A DNA stretch of 64,000 nt from assembly GCA_944412495.1 (NCBI GenBank), contig CALYBL010000014.1, forward strand, positions 28,541 through 92,540, given 5' to 3'. The stretch is from an uncultured Clostridia bacterium (lineage in GTDB: Bacteria > Bacillota > Clostridia > Oscillospirales > Acutalibacteraceae). The notes beneath the pieces were generated by a model. That model saw only the letters and a program-made list of their open reading frames with translations, had not been told where the DNA came from and did not search any database. Position numbers and translations under genes: made by a program. Positions within the stretch are counted from its first letter, which is position 1; each line of letters opens with the position of its first letter. Below, piece after piece: positions 1 to 8,381 of the stretch.

Positions 1-332
1 ACTACAAAGTTATCAAATGTATATTCATAGTCAGATGAAAGATTAATGCTTTCAGTTTCCTTTTCAGAAGGTACTGAGGGAGAATCATCCTCTGTAACTA
101 TGCTTATATTTACTCCAAAGCCCAAAACAGCTTCAAAGCCGCTTCTTATAACTGACGCGTAGTTGTCCATAATAACGCTCTTCTGAAATGGCGTTTTTAC
201 AAAAAGCGTGACCTCGTTTCCTTTTATATCAACCGGCGAAAGCTCGTTTATCCATACGCTGTATGCTACTGAGGATATATTTTCTTTGCAATATTCCTTA
301 ACCTTTTCCCAGGCTTCCTTTAAAGACTCCAT
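1..332 (-). CDS. dnaA: DnaA chromosomal replication initiator, N-terminal part (gene continues beyond window)
   Basis: The first 110 residues are visible. They begin MESLKEAWEKV and carry the small all-helix/beta domain I that contacts DnaB and regulators, up to about residue 80. A very short linker rich in S/E/D follows, and then the conserved opening of the AAA+ domain (YTFDNFV) at the window edge. The start ATG (complement of 330-332) has an AAGGAG ribosome site. The divergent arrangement with rpmH is the standard Firmicutes origin layout. DnaA binds oriC and opens the duplex; the ATPase and DNA-binding domains lie outside the window. The domain II linker is shorter than usual. Identification rests on domain I, the FDNFV motif and position. 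Confidence 0.95.
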   Translation of the reverse strand, partial: MESLKEAWEKVKEYCKENISSVAYSVWINELSPVDIKGNEVTLFVKTPFQKSVIMDNYASVIRSGFEAVLGFGVNISIVTEDDSPSVPSEKETESINLSSDYEYTFDNFV

Positions 333-386
333 AAAAAAATATTCTCCTTAAAATTTCCTTTAAATACGTTTTTTCACTCATACTAT

Positions 387-415
387 ATTTTATCATATTT
401 TGTACTTTCTTTCAA
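387..415 (-). promoter_or_regulatory. Likely sigma-A promoter of dnaA
   Basis: On the minus strand TTGAAA (complement of 410-415) and TAAAAT (complement of 387-392) are separated by exactly 17 bases, about 55 bases upstream of the dnaA start. Confidence 0.6.
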
Positions 416-430
416 GTAAACTATGATATT

Positions 431-450
431 TTAATTATATATATAATTAA
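431..450. repeat. Perfect 20-base A/T palindrome upstream of dnaA
   Basis: TTAATTATAT and its exact reverse complement lie back to back in the dnaA upstream region. It contains only A and T. It could be an easily melted element of the origin or a protein site; no function is shown. Confidence 0.7.
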
Positions 451-451
451 T

Positions 452-482
452 AAAAAGCGCGTCTTAATAGGCCGCGCTTTTT
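452..482 (-). terminator. Rho-independent terminator, probably bidirectional
   Basis: A ten-base stem (AAAAAGCGCG with CGCGCTTTTT) encloses an 11-base loop, with a U-tract on either strand. It ends the XRE regulator transcript before it reaches the dnaA promoter. Confidence 0.8.
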
Positions 483-617
483 ATAGCTGTGCATTTTTTG
501 ATGAATAAGTATAATAACAGAAAAAAATAAAGTGAAAATAATTCACCAAGATTTAATTTGTAAAGTGAAAGTTAGTCACAACGCAAAATTTTATCGTTGC
601 TTAAAATTTTAGCATGT

Positions 618-914
618 TTAACTGCTGCATCGGTCCTCTTTCTCAAATAAATCTATATCATCATCTGAATTATCATCAAAGCAATAATCGTTAAGCTCTT
701 TAAAATCCAAAAATTCGGACAGAGTCATACTGAAGGCTAAAGCAATTTTATGAAGCGTTTTTGTTCTCGGATTAAAGGTCTTTCCGTTTATCAGATTGTC
801 GAGTGTAGACTGGCTTACGCCGCTCATATTGGATAACGTATTTATCGTTATGTGCCGTGCTTTGCAAAGTGACAGTATCCGGTCGACAATTATACGTGAA
901 TAATTTCTGTCCAT
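618..914 (-). CDS. XRE-family HTH regulator in the dnaA-rpmH interval
   Basis: This 98-residue protein has a helix-turn-helix at about residues 15-65 (NTLSNMSGVSQSTLDNLING, then FNPRTKTLHKIALAF) and an acidic, D/E-rich C-terminus. Three closely spaced ATGs precede it; the third (914) is preferred because the GGAG sits nine bases upstream of it. Small Cro/CI-like proteins of this type bind palindromic operators as dimers, and a perfect 18-base palindrome lies 68 bases upstream, suggesting autoregulation. Its place between dnaA and rpmH, normally occupied by origin sequence, is unusual. The target is unknown; a link to replication or to a lost mobile element would be inference only. Confidence 0.8.
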   Translation of the reverse strand: MDRNYSRIIVDRILSLCKARHITINTLSNMSGVSQSTLDNLINGKTFNPRTKTLHKIALAFSMTLSEFLDFKELNDYCFDDNSDDDIDLFEKEDRCSS

Positions 915-981
915 TAGCATCATCTCCGCTACAAATTCACTTTTATTAGTATTTTCATGGTAGCAACAAAAATACGTAAAT

Positions 982-999
982 TTACCCGTATACGGGTAA
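982..999. promoter_or_regulatory. Perfect 18-base palindrome, candidate operator of the XRE regulator
   Basis: TTACCCGTATACGGGTAA is self-complementary over its full length and lies 68 bases upstream of the XRE gene start. This position and symmetry fit a dimeric HTH repressor site. Binding is inferred. Confidence 0.55.
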
Positions 1000-1144
1000 G
1001 CGCGGAGCTAAAATATCGAAAAATTAGTTTTATTGAAGCTTTTAGGAGAAAAAGCGTAAGAATATAAGAAAGATTGTTTTATAAAATGAATAAACCGAAA
1101 AAATGCTTTTTTTGGCTTAAATATCACATCAATCCAATTTTTTA

Positions 1145-1174
1145 TTGACACAGCGGCAGTTTATGTTATATAAT
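1145..1174 (+). promoter_or_regulatory. Sigma-A promoter of the rpmH-rnpA operon
   Basis: Consensus TTGACA (1145-1150) and TATAAT (1169-1174) are spaced by 18 bases, about 115 bases upstream of rpmH. No other promoter of this quality precedes the rpmH-to-jag gene string. Confidence 0.8.
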
Positions 1175-1289
1175 CTCCTTACGATTAATAATATTTCAGA
1201 ATGGAAAAGTATCGTTATAAATAAGTCTGCTCAATGCAGAACTTTTATATAAGCACTTTACTTATTTTTTGTGAGAGGGGTGTACGTCA

Positions 1290-1424
1290 GTGCTTAGAAC
1301 ATATCAGCCTAAGAAGAGGCATGCGAAAAAGGAGCATGGCTTCCGTAAAAGAATGTCGACGGCCAACGGCAGGAAAATTCTGTCAAGTCGCAGGGCCAAG
1401 GGCAGAAAGCGTTTATCTTATTAG
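1290..1424 (+). CDS. rpmH: Large ribosomal subunit protein bL34
   Basis: Encodes 44 residues from a GTG start: highly basic, beginning [10 protein letters not shown], with GFRKRMST and [18 protein letters not shown], the invariant bL34 pattern and usual length. bL34 packs against 23S rRNA in the large subunit. It is the first gene of the plus-strand origin operon, and rnpA starts 18 bases after its stop. A longer overlapping frame in another register covers the same bases and is spurious. Identification is certain from sequence and synteny. Confidence 0.97.
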   Translation: MLRTYQPKKRHAKKEHGFRKRMSTANGRKILSSRRAKGRKRLSY

Positions 1425-1442
1425 TTTTGAGGATTGATTTTG

Positions 1443-1778
1443 GTGTGCCCTATAAAAACACTGAATCAAAATAAGGACTTCAGGCGTATATACGCAAAGT
1501 CAAAGGCCCATGTTCATCCTGCGCTGGTTACTTATATTTTAAAGAACCGCGTGGGATTTTGCCGTTTTGGCATAACAACAAGCCGTAAAATAGGAAATGC
1601 TGTTGTAAGAAACAGGTGCCGCAGAATAATTTATCACGCATTCAGAAATATTTATAATGAGAAGCTTGACGGTTTTGATTTTGTGTTTGTTGCGAGAGGA
1701 AGGACGGCCAAGCTGAAGAGCACGGATATTGAGAGAATTATTTTAAAACATCTGAGATTATCGGGAATAATAGGTTAG
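1443..1778 (+). CDS. rnpA: RNase P protein component
   Basis: About 111 residues, with the basic RNR signature near the middle ([15 protein letters not shown]) that contacts RNase P RNA, and the F-V-ARG stretch before the C-terminus. RnpA binds the catalytic RNA and the 5' leader of pre-tRNA. TGAGGA at 1428-1433 makes the GTG at 1443 (nine bases away) or the TTG at 1440 better starts than the TTG at 1434, which lies directly against the ribosome site. It lies immediately behind rpmH and before yidD, as in most Firmicutes. Confidence 0.95.
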   Translation: MCPIKTLNQNKDFRRIYAKSKAHVHPALVTYILKNRVGFCRFGITTSRKIGNAVVRNRCRRIIYHAFRNIYNEKLDGFDFVFVARGRTAKLKSTDIERIILKHLRLSGIIG

Positions 1779-1812
1779 TCAAAGCTTATCGATAGGCTTT
1801 GGGAGCGATTGC

Positions 1813-2037
1813 ATGAAAAAACCTGTAATAAAGCTTATAAGGTTTTATCAAAAGCACATTTCGCCGGCTTTAGGCAGCAACTGTAAATATATACCCACTT
1901 GTTCACAATATACGCTTGAGGCTGTGGAAAGATTCGGTGCTTTAAAGGGCTGTTTGATGGGAGCATACAGGATACTGAGATGCAATCCGTTTTCAAAGGG
2001 CGGATACGACCCTGTTCCGGAAAAAAAGAAAAAATAG
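1813..2037 (+). CDS. yidD: Membrane protein insertion efficiency factor
   Basis: A 74-residue YidD protein with the conserved cysteine motifs [10 protein letters not shown] and [15 protein letters not shown]. YidD sits at the inner face of the membrane through an amphipathic helix and supports YidC-dependent insertion. It has an ATG start and ends in a lysine tail. It lies 34 bases after rnpA and 26 before yidC, the classic four-gene set, so it is probably translated from one message. Confidence 0.95.
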   Translation: MKKPVIKLIRFYQKHISPALGSNCKYIPTCSQYTLEAVERFGALKGCLMGAYRILRCNPFSKGGYDPVPEKKKK

Positions 2038-2063
2038 CACAATAGTGCATGGAGGATTAAGGT

Positions 2064-2996
2064 TTGGGAATATTTGATTTTCTTATCAGCCAGCCGCTTG
2101 GCTTTATATTGTCGCTGTTTTACAGTCTTTGCAACAACTTCAGCATAGCGATAATACTTTTCACGCTGTTTATAACGCTGGTGCTTATGCCGCTTGATAT
2201 AAGGCAGCAGAAAACCATGGCAAAGCAGGCGCGGCTCGCGCCGAAGCTTGAAGCGTTAAAGAAAAAATGCGGAGACGACAGGCAGAAATATCAGCAGGAG
2301 ATGGCAGAGCTTTATCAGCGTGAGCATGTAAGCCTTACAGGCGGCTGTCTTGTGATGTTTATAAGATTTCCTATACTTATAGGCGTTTACGGGGCCATAA
2401 GAAATCCGCTTTCATATATTCTCAACATATCGTCTGAAGCGATTGCCAGCGCCAAAAACATTTTGATAGGCGCCGGAATCGGCAGTGAGAACATGACGGA
2501 GCTTGATATTATAAGGAATGCAGGTGCCTTGGGCGACAGTGTTCCGGAGGTTACAAATGCCGCAGGTGAGCTCAACTTCAACTTTTTGGGACTTGATCTT
2601 TCGCAGCAGCCGAGCTTTTCTATCAATATCTTCAAGGACTTTCAGCTTATTTGGCTCATACCGATACTTGCCTGCGTATGCTCGCTTATAACGGCGCTGC
2701 TGAGCTCATATATAAACAAGAAAAACAATCCCCAGGCAAAGAGTCAGCTGCTCATGATGATAATTTTAGGTCCTGTGCTTTCTCTTATAATCGCTTTTGG
2801 TGTTCCCGGCGCTGTCGGCTTTTACTGGGCATGCTCAAACCTCTTCGGCGGAATTTTAAGGGTTATTATAAGCCGGATATATACGCCGAATAAGATAAAT
2901 GCAAAGACGGACTTCAAGCTTATATTAAAAAGACGCAAGGAAGAAGAGCTTATAAAGCAGAAATCAAAAACTTCGGCTGTTTCGGAGCAGTCGTAA
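2064..2996 (+). CDS. yidC: Membrane protein insertase YidC/SpoIIIJ/OxaA
   Basis: 310 residues from a TTG start with GGAGG eight bases upstream. Hydrophobic segments lie near residues 25-45, 90-112, 192-216 and 228-262. The basic residue of the substrate groove is seen in MPLDIRQQKTMAKQ, followed by the cytoplasmic hairpin (LAPKLEALKKKCGDDRQKYQQE). It inserts Sec-dependent and independent membrane proteins. The extended region between the second and third segments (about residues 112-190) is longer than in many Firmicutes homologues. The tail is basic, as expected for ribosome contact. Genes before and after (yidD, jag) confirm the identity. Confidence 0.95.
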   Translation: MGIFDFLISQPLGFILSLFYSLCNNFSIAIILFTLFITLVLMPLDIRQQKTMAKQARLAPKLEALKKKCGDDRQKYQQEMAELYQREHVSLTGGCLVMFIRFPILIGVYGAIRNPLSYILNISSEAIASAKNILIGAGIGSENMTELDIIRNAGALGDSVPEVTNAAGELNFNFLGLDLSQQPSFSINIFKDFQLIWLIPILACVCSLITALLSSYINKKNNPQAKSQLLMMIILGPVLSLIIAFGVPGAVGFYWACSNLFGGILRVIISRIYTPNKINAKTDFKLILKRRKEEELIKQKSKTSAVSEQS

Positions 2997-3028
2997 AATA
3001 ATTAAATGTTTGTTCGGAGGACAGATAT

Positions 3029-3937
3029 ATGATAAGAGAAGCCATAGGAACGGGACAGACCATCGAACAGGCTCAGGAGGATGCAGTGAGGCAGCTGGGC
3101 CTGTCGGCGGAGGATGAATACCAGATAGAGATAATCGAACTGCCGCATAAAAAGACGCTGGGAATATTTGGCGGAAGCCCCGCAAAGGTGCGCATATATA
3201 TTGATGACGGCAAAACAGATGATGCGGCAGCTTTAAATACAGAGGAAAAATCGTTCAAGCCTGAAAAATCCGTTAAAGCCGCAAAATCAGACAGACCGGC
3301 CAAGACAGACGAGACGGCAAACAAAGTCTCTGATGAACAGACGGCGGAGGCACAATATAGCGAAGAGGACGCAAAAAAGGCGTCGGGATATTTAAAGGAT
3401 GTGCTTGAGCAGCTTGGCATTGAAGGCTGCGAGGTATCGGTACAGCCGGACGGCGATGCCATGCGACTTATTCTTTCCGGCGACAACATAAGCCTTGCCA
3501 TAGGCCGCCGCGGCGAGACACTGGATGCTTTGCAGTATCTTTGCAGCGTTGTGACAAATCATGACCGCGGACAGTTCCTGAGAGTAGTGCTTGATACCGG
3601 AAATTACAGGGAAAAGCGCGAAAAAACACTCGAAAGCCTTGCGAAAAACATGGCATCGAAAGCTAAGCGTACCGGGAGAAATCAGATGCTGGAGCCGATG
3701 AATCCATATGAGAGGCGGATAATACATACTGCCGTACAGGATGTTGACGGAATATCCTCATGGTCGGTCGGAGAAGGCGCCAGCCGCCGGGTTGTAATCG
3801 GCCGCAAAAGAGGAGAGAGCGCGGGACGCAGGGGCTACATCCGCAGCTCATCACAGAAGGAACGTCCGGCAAGAGCAGAGGTACAAAATAAAGACGACCT
3901 TGACAGCGCGCCGCTGTATGGACGAATAGATAAATAA
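3029..3937 (+). CDS. jag: RNA-binding protein Jag/KhpB/EloR
   Basis: 302 residues in three domains. The Jag N-terminal domain (1-55) contains the KKTLGIFGGSPAKV loop. A low-complexity K/E/A/D linker follows (about 65-115). The C-terminal half holds a KH domain with GRRGETLDALQYL (GxxG loop) and an R3H domain ending in EPMNPYERRIIHTAV and ASRRVVI. Known homologues bind RNA with KhpA and influence cell elongation in streptococci. It is probably the last gene of the rpmH operon, since a GC-rich hairpin follows at 3955-3981. Confidence 0.93.
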   Translation: MIREAIGTGQTIEQAQEDAVRQLGLSAEDEYQIEIIELPHKKTLGIFGGSPAKVRIYIDDGKTDDAAALNTEEKSFKPEKSVKAAKSDRPAKTDETANKVSDEQTAEAQYSEEDAKKASGYLKDVLEQLGIEGCEVSVQPDGDAMRLILSGDNISLAIGRRGETLDALQYLCSVVTNHDRGQFLRVVLDTGNYREKREKTLESLAKNMASKAKRTGRNQMLEPMNPYERRIIHTAVQDVDGISSWSVGEGASRRVVIGRKRGESAGRRGYIRSSSQKERPARAEVQNKDDLDSAPLYGRIDK

Positions 3938-3954
3938 GTTTAAAGCAGTCAACC

Positions 3955-3981
3955 AAGCCGCGGCCTTAAGGGCTGCGGCTT
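3955..3981 (+). terminator. GC-rich hairpin after jag, possible terminator
   Basis: AAGCCGCGGCC and GGCTGCGGCTT form an 11-base stem with one mismatch around a five-base loop. No U-tract follows, so termination would be weak or factor-assisted. Confidence 0.4.
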
Positions 3982-4072
3982 GCGAGCGTTATCAGAGAAT
4001 ATTTTTGTTTTTGGATGTCAGATTACGGATTAAAATATTAAATAAGCCCCGAACAGTAATGCAAAAGATGTG

Positions 4073-4222
4073 ATGACAGGACAAAAAACAGAGCGCTATT
4101 ACAGTGAAGCCGGGCTTTTTAATACGGATTTAGACAATACCAAATATTTTTTAGATGTGAAAATCGCAGACCAAGCAATTGCTGTGTTTTTAGCGGGGAA
4201 GCATTCGGTTATACAAGTATGA
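4073..4222 (+). CDS. Possible 49-residue small protein, unrecognised
   Basis: An ATG-to-TGA frame in the jag-mnmE gap reads MTGQKTERYYSEAGLF and ends HSVIQV. Its composition is protein-like, but there is no convincing ribosome site and no family I recognise. It may be a chance frame or the remnant of a gene. Confidence 0.2.
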   Translation: MTGQKTERYYSEAGLFNTDLDNTKYFLDVKIADQAIAVFLAGKHSVIQV

Positions 4223-4253
4223 CTTGCCGCACTTTTCAGCGGAGGAATTTGTT

Positions 4254-5624
4254 ATGGATTACAGAGATGACACTATAGCGGCGATATCTACACCGCTCGC
4301 CGGCGGCGGAATCGGCGTAATAAGGATAAGCGGTCCGCAGGCAAAGCTTGTCGCTGACCGCGTATTCAAAAGCAGGAAGGGGGATATTTCCTCCCTTGAC
4401 GGGTACCGTGCGCTGTTCGGAAGGATAAAGAGCGGCGGCGAGACGGTAGACGAATGCGTGGCGCTGAATTTCAACGCTCCTGCCTCGTACACCGGCGAGG
4501 ATGTTGTGGAGCTGTCCTGTCACGGCGGAGTGCTTCTGCTGAAAAAGGTTCTGTCGCTCGTCATAAGCGCCGGCGCCCGGCTCGCCGAGCCGGGGGAGTT
4601 TACACGCCGAGCATTTTTAAACGGTAAGCTGGATTTGAGTCAGGCAGAAGCGGTCATGGACATAATATCAGCAAAAAACGAGCAGGCACTCCGCGCCGCA
4701 GGCGAGATGAAGGACGGCGCTCTGAGCCGCAGAGTCAGCGATATGCGCCGGCGTCTTACCGGCGCGACGGCGCACCTGTCGGCTTGGATCGACTTCCCGG
4801 ACGACGACATCCCTCAGGTCGAATCAGATGAGATAAAAGCGGAGATAAAGGCTGTAACAGACGATATCGATGCTCTGCTTGGCAGCTATGAGAGCGGTAT
4901 TATAATGCGCGAGGGCATTTCCGCCGTTATTGCAGGCCGCCCGAACGCCGGAAAATCCACCGTTATGAATCTCCTTGCCGGCCGTGAAAGGTCGATAGTC
5001 ACCGACATTGAGGGGACGACGCGCGACATAATCGAGGAAAGCGTAATGGCCGGCGGAGTGATGCTTCGCCTTTCGGATACGGCCGGGCTTAGAGACACAA
5101 AGGACACGGTCGAGCGGCTTGGAGTCGAGAGGACGCGGGAATCGATAGAAAACGCCGGGCTTATCTTAGCGGTGTTTGACGGCTCAAAGGAGCTGTGCGC
5201 CGAGGATATGGAGCTGTGCCGTATATGCATGGGCCGCCCGGCCGTTGCAGTTATAAACAAGGACGACCTCGAAAAAAGGACAGACGAGGAATATATTGAT
5301 AAATATTTCAGGCACCGGGTAAATATGTGTGCAAAAAGCGGCGAGGGGCTTGACCGGCTTTTTCGGGCGGTGGCCGAGGCGGTGGACTATGCGGATATAG
5401 ACGCATCCGGGGGCATGCTTGCCACGGGCCGGCAAAGGGACTGTGCCGCGCGCGCGGGAGCGTCGCTGAGGCAGGCGCTGAGCGAGATGGAGTCGGGGCA
5501 GACGCCGGACATAGTCTGCGTGCTGCTGGATGAGGCACTGTCGGCGCTGCTTGAGCTGAGCGGCGAGCTTGTTACCGACACGGTTGTGGACGAAATATTT
5601 TCAAAATTCTGCATAGGAAAATAG
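4254..5624 (+). CDS. mnmE: tRNA uridine-5-carboxymethylaminomethyl modification GTPase MnmE
   Basis: 456 residues. The N-terminal folate-binding domain carries TIAAISTPLAGGGIGVIRISG. A helical domain is interrupted by a G domain with G1 GRPNAGKST, the G2 region GTTRD, G3 DTAG and G4 NKDD. The protein ends in the diagnostic FCIGK, whose cysteine and lysine are conserved. MnmE and MnmG together install the cmnm5 group on wobble U34. The start was set at 4254 (GGAGG eight bases upstream) rather than an upstream ATG at 4224 without a ribosome site. mnmG follows 68 bases later. Confidence 0.96.
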   Translation: MDYRDDTIAAISTPLAGGGIGVIRISGPQAKLVADRVFKSRKGDISSLDGYRALFGRIKSGGETVDECVALNFNAPASYTGEDVVELSCHGGVLLLKKVLSLVISAGARLAEPGEFTRRAFLNGKLDLSQAEAVMDIISAKNEQALRAAGEMKDGALSRRVSDMRRRLTGATAHLSAWIDFPDDDIPQVESDEIKAEIKAVTDDIDALLGSYESGIIMREGISAVIAGRPNAGKSTVMNLLAGRERSIVTDIEGTTRDIIEESVMAGGVMLRLSDTAGLRDTKDTVERLGVERTRESIENAGLILAVFDGSKELCAEDMELCRICMGRPAVAVINKDDLEKRTDEEYIDKYFRHRVNMCAKSGEGLDRLFRAVAEAVDYADIDASGGMLATGRQRDCAARAGASLRQALSEMESGQTPDIVCVLLDEALSALLELSGELVTDTVVDEIFSKFCIGK

Positions 5625-5692
5625 GCAGATATTGCCGCAGTCTTTTAAACGGCAATTTTCTGCTTTAAATCGGTAAATTAGAATACAGCGGG

Positions 5693-7588
5693 ATGGGAAA
5701 AATGCTATTTGGAAATTATGACGTTATAGTAATAGGCGCCGGCCACGCGGGGATAGAGGCGGCGCTGGCCGCCGCGAGGCTGGGCTGCCGGACAGCGGTT
5801 TTCACTATGAATTTGGACAGTGTGGCTAACCTGCCCTGCAATCCGTCCATAGGCGGCACGGCAAAGGGTCACCTTGTCTGCGAAATTGACGCGCTGGGCG
5901 GAGAAATGGGCCGGGCGGCGGACGCCTCCACCCTGCAGAGCCGCATGCTGAACAGGGGCAAGGGCCCGGCAGTGCACAGTCTGCGCGCACAGGTCGACAG
6001 GCGCAGATACAGCGAATATATGAAGTCCGCGCTGGAAAAGCAGAGCGGGCTTGAGCTCAAGCAGGCACAGATAGTATCGCTCGAGCAGGCAAGCGGCGGC
6101 TGGGAGGTAACTACCCACCTCGGCGCGAGGTATGCCGCCAAAAAGCTCATAATATCTACCGGGACATATCTTGGCGGTAAAATATTTGTAGGAAGCGCCA
6201 GCTTTGAAAGCGGGCCTGACTTTATGTTTGCGGCAAAGGAGCTGTCGGCATCGCTGCTTAAGCTTGGGCTGCCGCTGCGCAGGTTTAAAACGGGAACTCC
6301 CGCGAGAGTACACAGCCGAAGCATAGATTACTCCGTGCTTGAAAAGCAGTACGGCGACGAGCCGCCGGAGCCGTTTTCCAAGGACACCGCAGCGCCTCTC
6401 GAAAACAGGGTGGTGTGCCATGTGACGTGGACAAACGAGAGGACAAAAGAGGTAATAATGCAGAATCTGCACCGCTCGGCGATGTATTCCGGAAGAATTG
6501 AGGGCAAGGGGCCGAGATACTGTCCAAGCCTTGAAGACAAAATGGTGCGTTTTGCCGACAAGGAGCGGCATCAGATATTTATTGAGCCGTGCGGTCTTAA
6601 TACGCAGGAGATGTATCTTCAGGGCGCCTCCTCTTCAATGCCGGAGGATGTGCAGCGCGATTTTTACCGCACCATCAAGGGGCTTGAGCATGTAGAAATT
6701 ATGCGTCCGGCGTATGCCATTGAATACGACTGTGTCGACCCGCTGGCAATGGATGCGACGCTGGAGTTCAAGGACTGGCCGGGCCTTTACGGCGCGGGGC
6801 AGTTCAACGGCTCGTCGGGGTATGAGGAGGCTGCGGCGCAGGGCATTGTCGCCGGGATAAACGCGGCGCTTTCGGTAATGGGCCGCGGGCAGCTCGTGCT
6901 TGGGCGGCAGACTTCGTATATCGGCACGCTTATAGACGACCTTGTTACAAAGGGCTGCTCCGACCCGTACAGGATGATGACCTCGCGCTCTGAGTACCGG
7001 CTGCTGCTGAGGCAGGATAATGCCGAGGAGCGCCTTACTCCCATAGGCCGCGAGATAGGACTTATTCCTGAGGCGCGGTGGGCGGCGTTCATTAACCGGC
7101 AGGAGCTGAAGGGGAAAGAAATAAGCCGGCTCAAGAGCACCGTTCTTCCCCCGTCAGAGGAGCTTAACGCAATGCTTGTTTCACGTGAAACATCACCGGT
7201 GAGCAGCGGTATAAGGATAACCGAGCTGCTGCGCCGCCCGCAGGTCTCATATGATGACCTTGCGGTCGTCGATACCGATAGACCTGAGCTGCCGTTAGAC
7301 ATAAGGCACGCGGTTGAAACGGAAATAAAATACGAGGGATATATAGAAAAGCAGCTTGCAAGGGTCGCCGAGCTCAAGCGGCTGGAGAGCCGCATGCTGC
7401 CGGCGGACATTGATTATGAAGCCATAACCGGCATACGGCTTGAAGCAAAGGAAAAGCTTGCAAAGCACCGCCCGAAAAATTTGGGACAGGCGTCAAGGAT
7501 ATCGGGGGTGAGCACGGCCGACATATCAGTGCTGCTTATTTATCTCCAGAAAAGAGAGGGTGAGGGCAGGCATGCAGATAAAGCTTAA
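5693..7588 (+). CDS. mnmG: tRNA uridine modification enzyme MnmG (GidA)
   Basis: 631 residues of the usual length. The FAD Rossmann motif is GAGHAGIEAALAAARLG. NPSIGGTAKGHLV with its neighbouring segments, GAGQFNGSSGYEEAAAQG and MTSRSEYRLLLRQDNA are all GidA signatures. It partners MnmE. A start at the ATG 5702 is equally possible, because a purine-rich GGGATGGGA precedes both. The coding sequence contains a perfect parS site at 7177-7192, read in this frame as part of MLVSRETSP. Its stop overlaps the start of rsmG, implying coupled translation. Confidence 0.96.
   Translation: MGKMLFGNYDVIVIGAGHAGIEAALAAARLGCRTAVFTMNLDSVANLPCNPSIGGTAKGHLVCEIDALGGEMGRAADASTLQSRMLNRGKGPAVHSLRAQVDRRRYSEYMKSALEKQSGLELKQAQIVSLEQASGGWEVTTHLGARYAAKKLIISTGTYLGGKIFVGSASFESGPDFMFAAKELSASLLKLGLPLRRFKTGTPARVHSRSIDYSVLEKQYGDEPPEPFSKDTAAPLENRVVCHVTWTNERTKEVIMQNLHRSAMYSGRIEGKGPRYCPSLEDKMVRFADKERHQIFIEPCGLNTQEMYLQGASSSMPEDVQRDFYRTIKGLEHVEIMRPAYAIEYDCVDPLAMDATLEFKDWPGLYGAGQFNGSSGYEEAAAQGIVAGINAALSVMGRGQLVLGRQTSYIGTLIDDLVTKGCSDPYRMMTSRSEYRLLLRQDNAEERLTPIGREIGLIPEARWAAFINRQELKGKEISRLKSTVLPPSEELNAMLVSRETSPVSSGIRITELLRRPQVSYDDLAVVDTDRPELPLDIRHAVETEIKYEGYIEKQLARVAELKRLESRMLPADIDYEAITGIRLEAKEKLAKHRPKNLGQASRISGVSTADISVLLIYLQKREGEGRHADKA
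7177..7192. promoter_or_regulatory. parS centromere site inside mnmG
   Basis: TGTTTCACGTGAAACA is a perfect 16-base match to the canonical Firmicutes parS consensus to which ParB/Spo0J binds. It lies about 4 kb from the parB gene and within a coding region, as several parS sites do in other species. Confidence 0.9.
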
Positions 7589-8261
7589 AGAGGCATATCG
7601 GGCGATAGAGGACAACGCAGCGGCATTTGAAACATATTATAATGAGCTGATTGACTGCAACAAGAGGATAAATCTTACCGCGATAACACAGCGTGATGAG
7701 GTGTTTGTAAAGCATTTTGAGGACAGCCTTGCGCTGCTTGACGTGCTGAAGCTCGACTCCGGAAGCTCTCTTATCGATATAGGGTCGGGCGCGGGCTTTC
7801 CCGGGCTGGCGCTCAAGGCGGGCGGATGTATGGCGGACATTACTCTGCTGGACTCGACCCGCAAGCGCATAGATTTTCTGCAGCATATGTGCGAAGCGCT
7901 GAATGTAAGCTGTAACTGCGTTTGGAACCGCGCTGAGACAGCAGCACACGATGAGGAATACAGAGGCAGGTTTGATTTTGCCGCGGCACGCGCTGTCGCA
8001 AAGCTTTCGGTGCTTATAGAATATGCCGTGCCTTTTCTCAAAGAGGGGGGGATTTTTGCCGCGCTCAAGGGCCCTTCAGCAAAGGAGGAAGCGGAGGAGG
8101 CATCCGCGGCCGCAGAAAAGCTCGGCTCAAGGATAGAGGATATAGCAGAATATTGCATAAGCGACGGCAGCAAACGGGCGATAGTACTGGTAAAGAAAAT
8201 ATCGCAAACCCCGACAATATATCCACGTCCGTCGGCAAGGATAGCAAAAAATCCACTGTAA
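7572..8261 (+). CDS. rsmG: 16S rRNA (guanine-527-N7) methyltransferase RsmG
   Basis: 229 residues in the class I SAM-dependent fold, with motif I LIDIGSGAGFPGLALK and the RsmG-typical N-terminal segment NKRINLTAIT. It methylates G527 of 16S rRNA; loss gives low-level streptomycin resistance in several bacteria. The ATG at 7572, with a GAGGG-type site, is preferred over the upstream GTG at 7560. It overlaps the end of mnmG by 17 bases, as in many mnmEG-rsmG operons. Confidence 0.95.
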   Translation: MQIKLKEAYRAIEDNAAAFETYYNELIDCNKRINLTAITQRDEVFVKHFEDSLALLDVLKLDSGSSLIDIGSGAGFPGLALKAGGCMADITLLDSTRKRIDFLQHMCEALNVSCNCVWNRAETAAHDEEYRGRFDFAAARAVAKLSVLIEYAVPFLKEGGIFAALKGPSAKEEAEEASAAAEKLGSRIEDIAEYCISDGSKRAIVLVKKISQTPTIYPRPSARIAKNPL

Positions 8262-8381
8262 GGACTAATAAGCGGCAGAATGTTATAAAAAGCCTCCGAC
8301 TGAAAATGTCAGGAAATAATGCCGCGCGCTGATATAATATTATGTAAATTAAAGCAGTGCAAAGCAGAGGAGGCTGCATAT

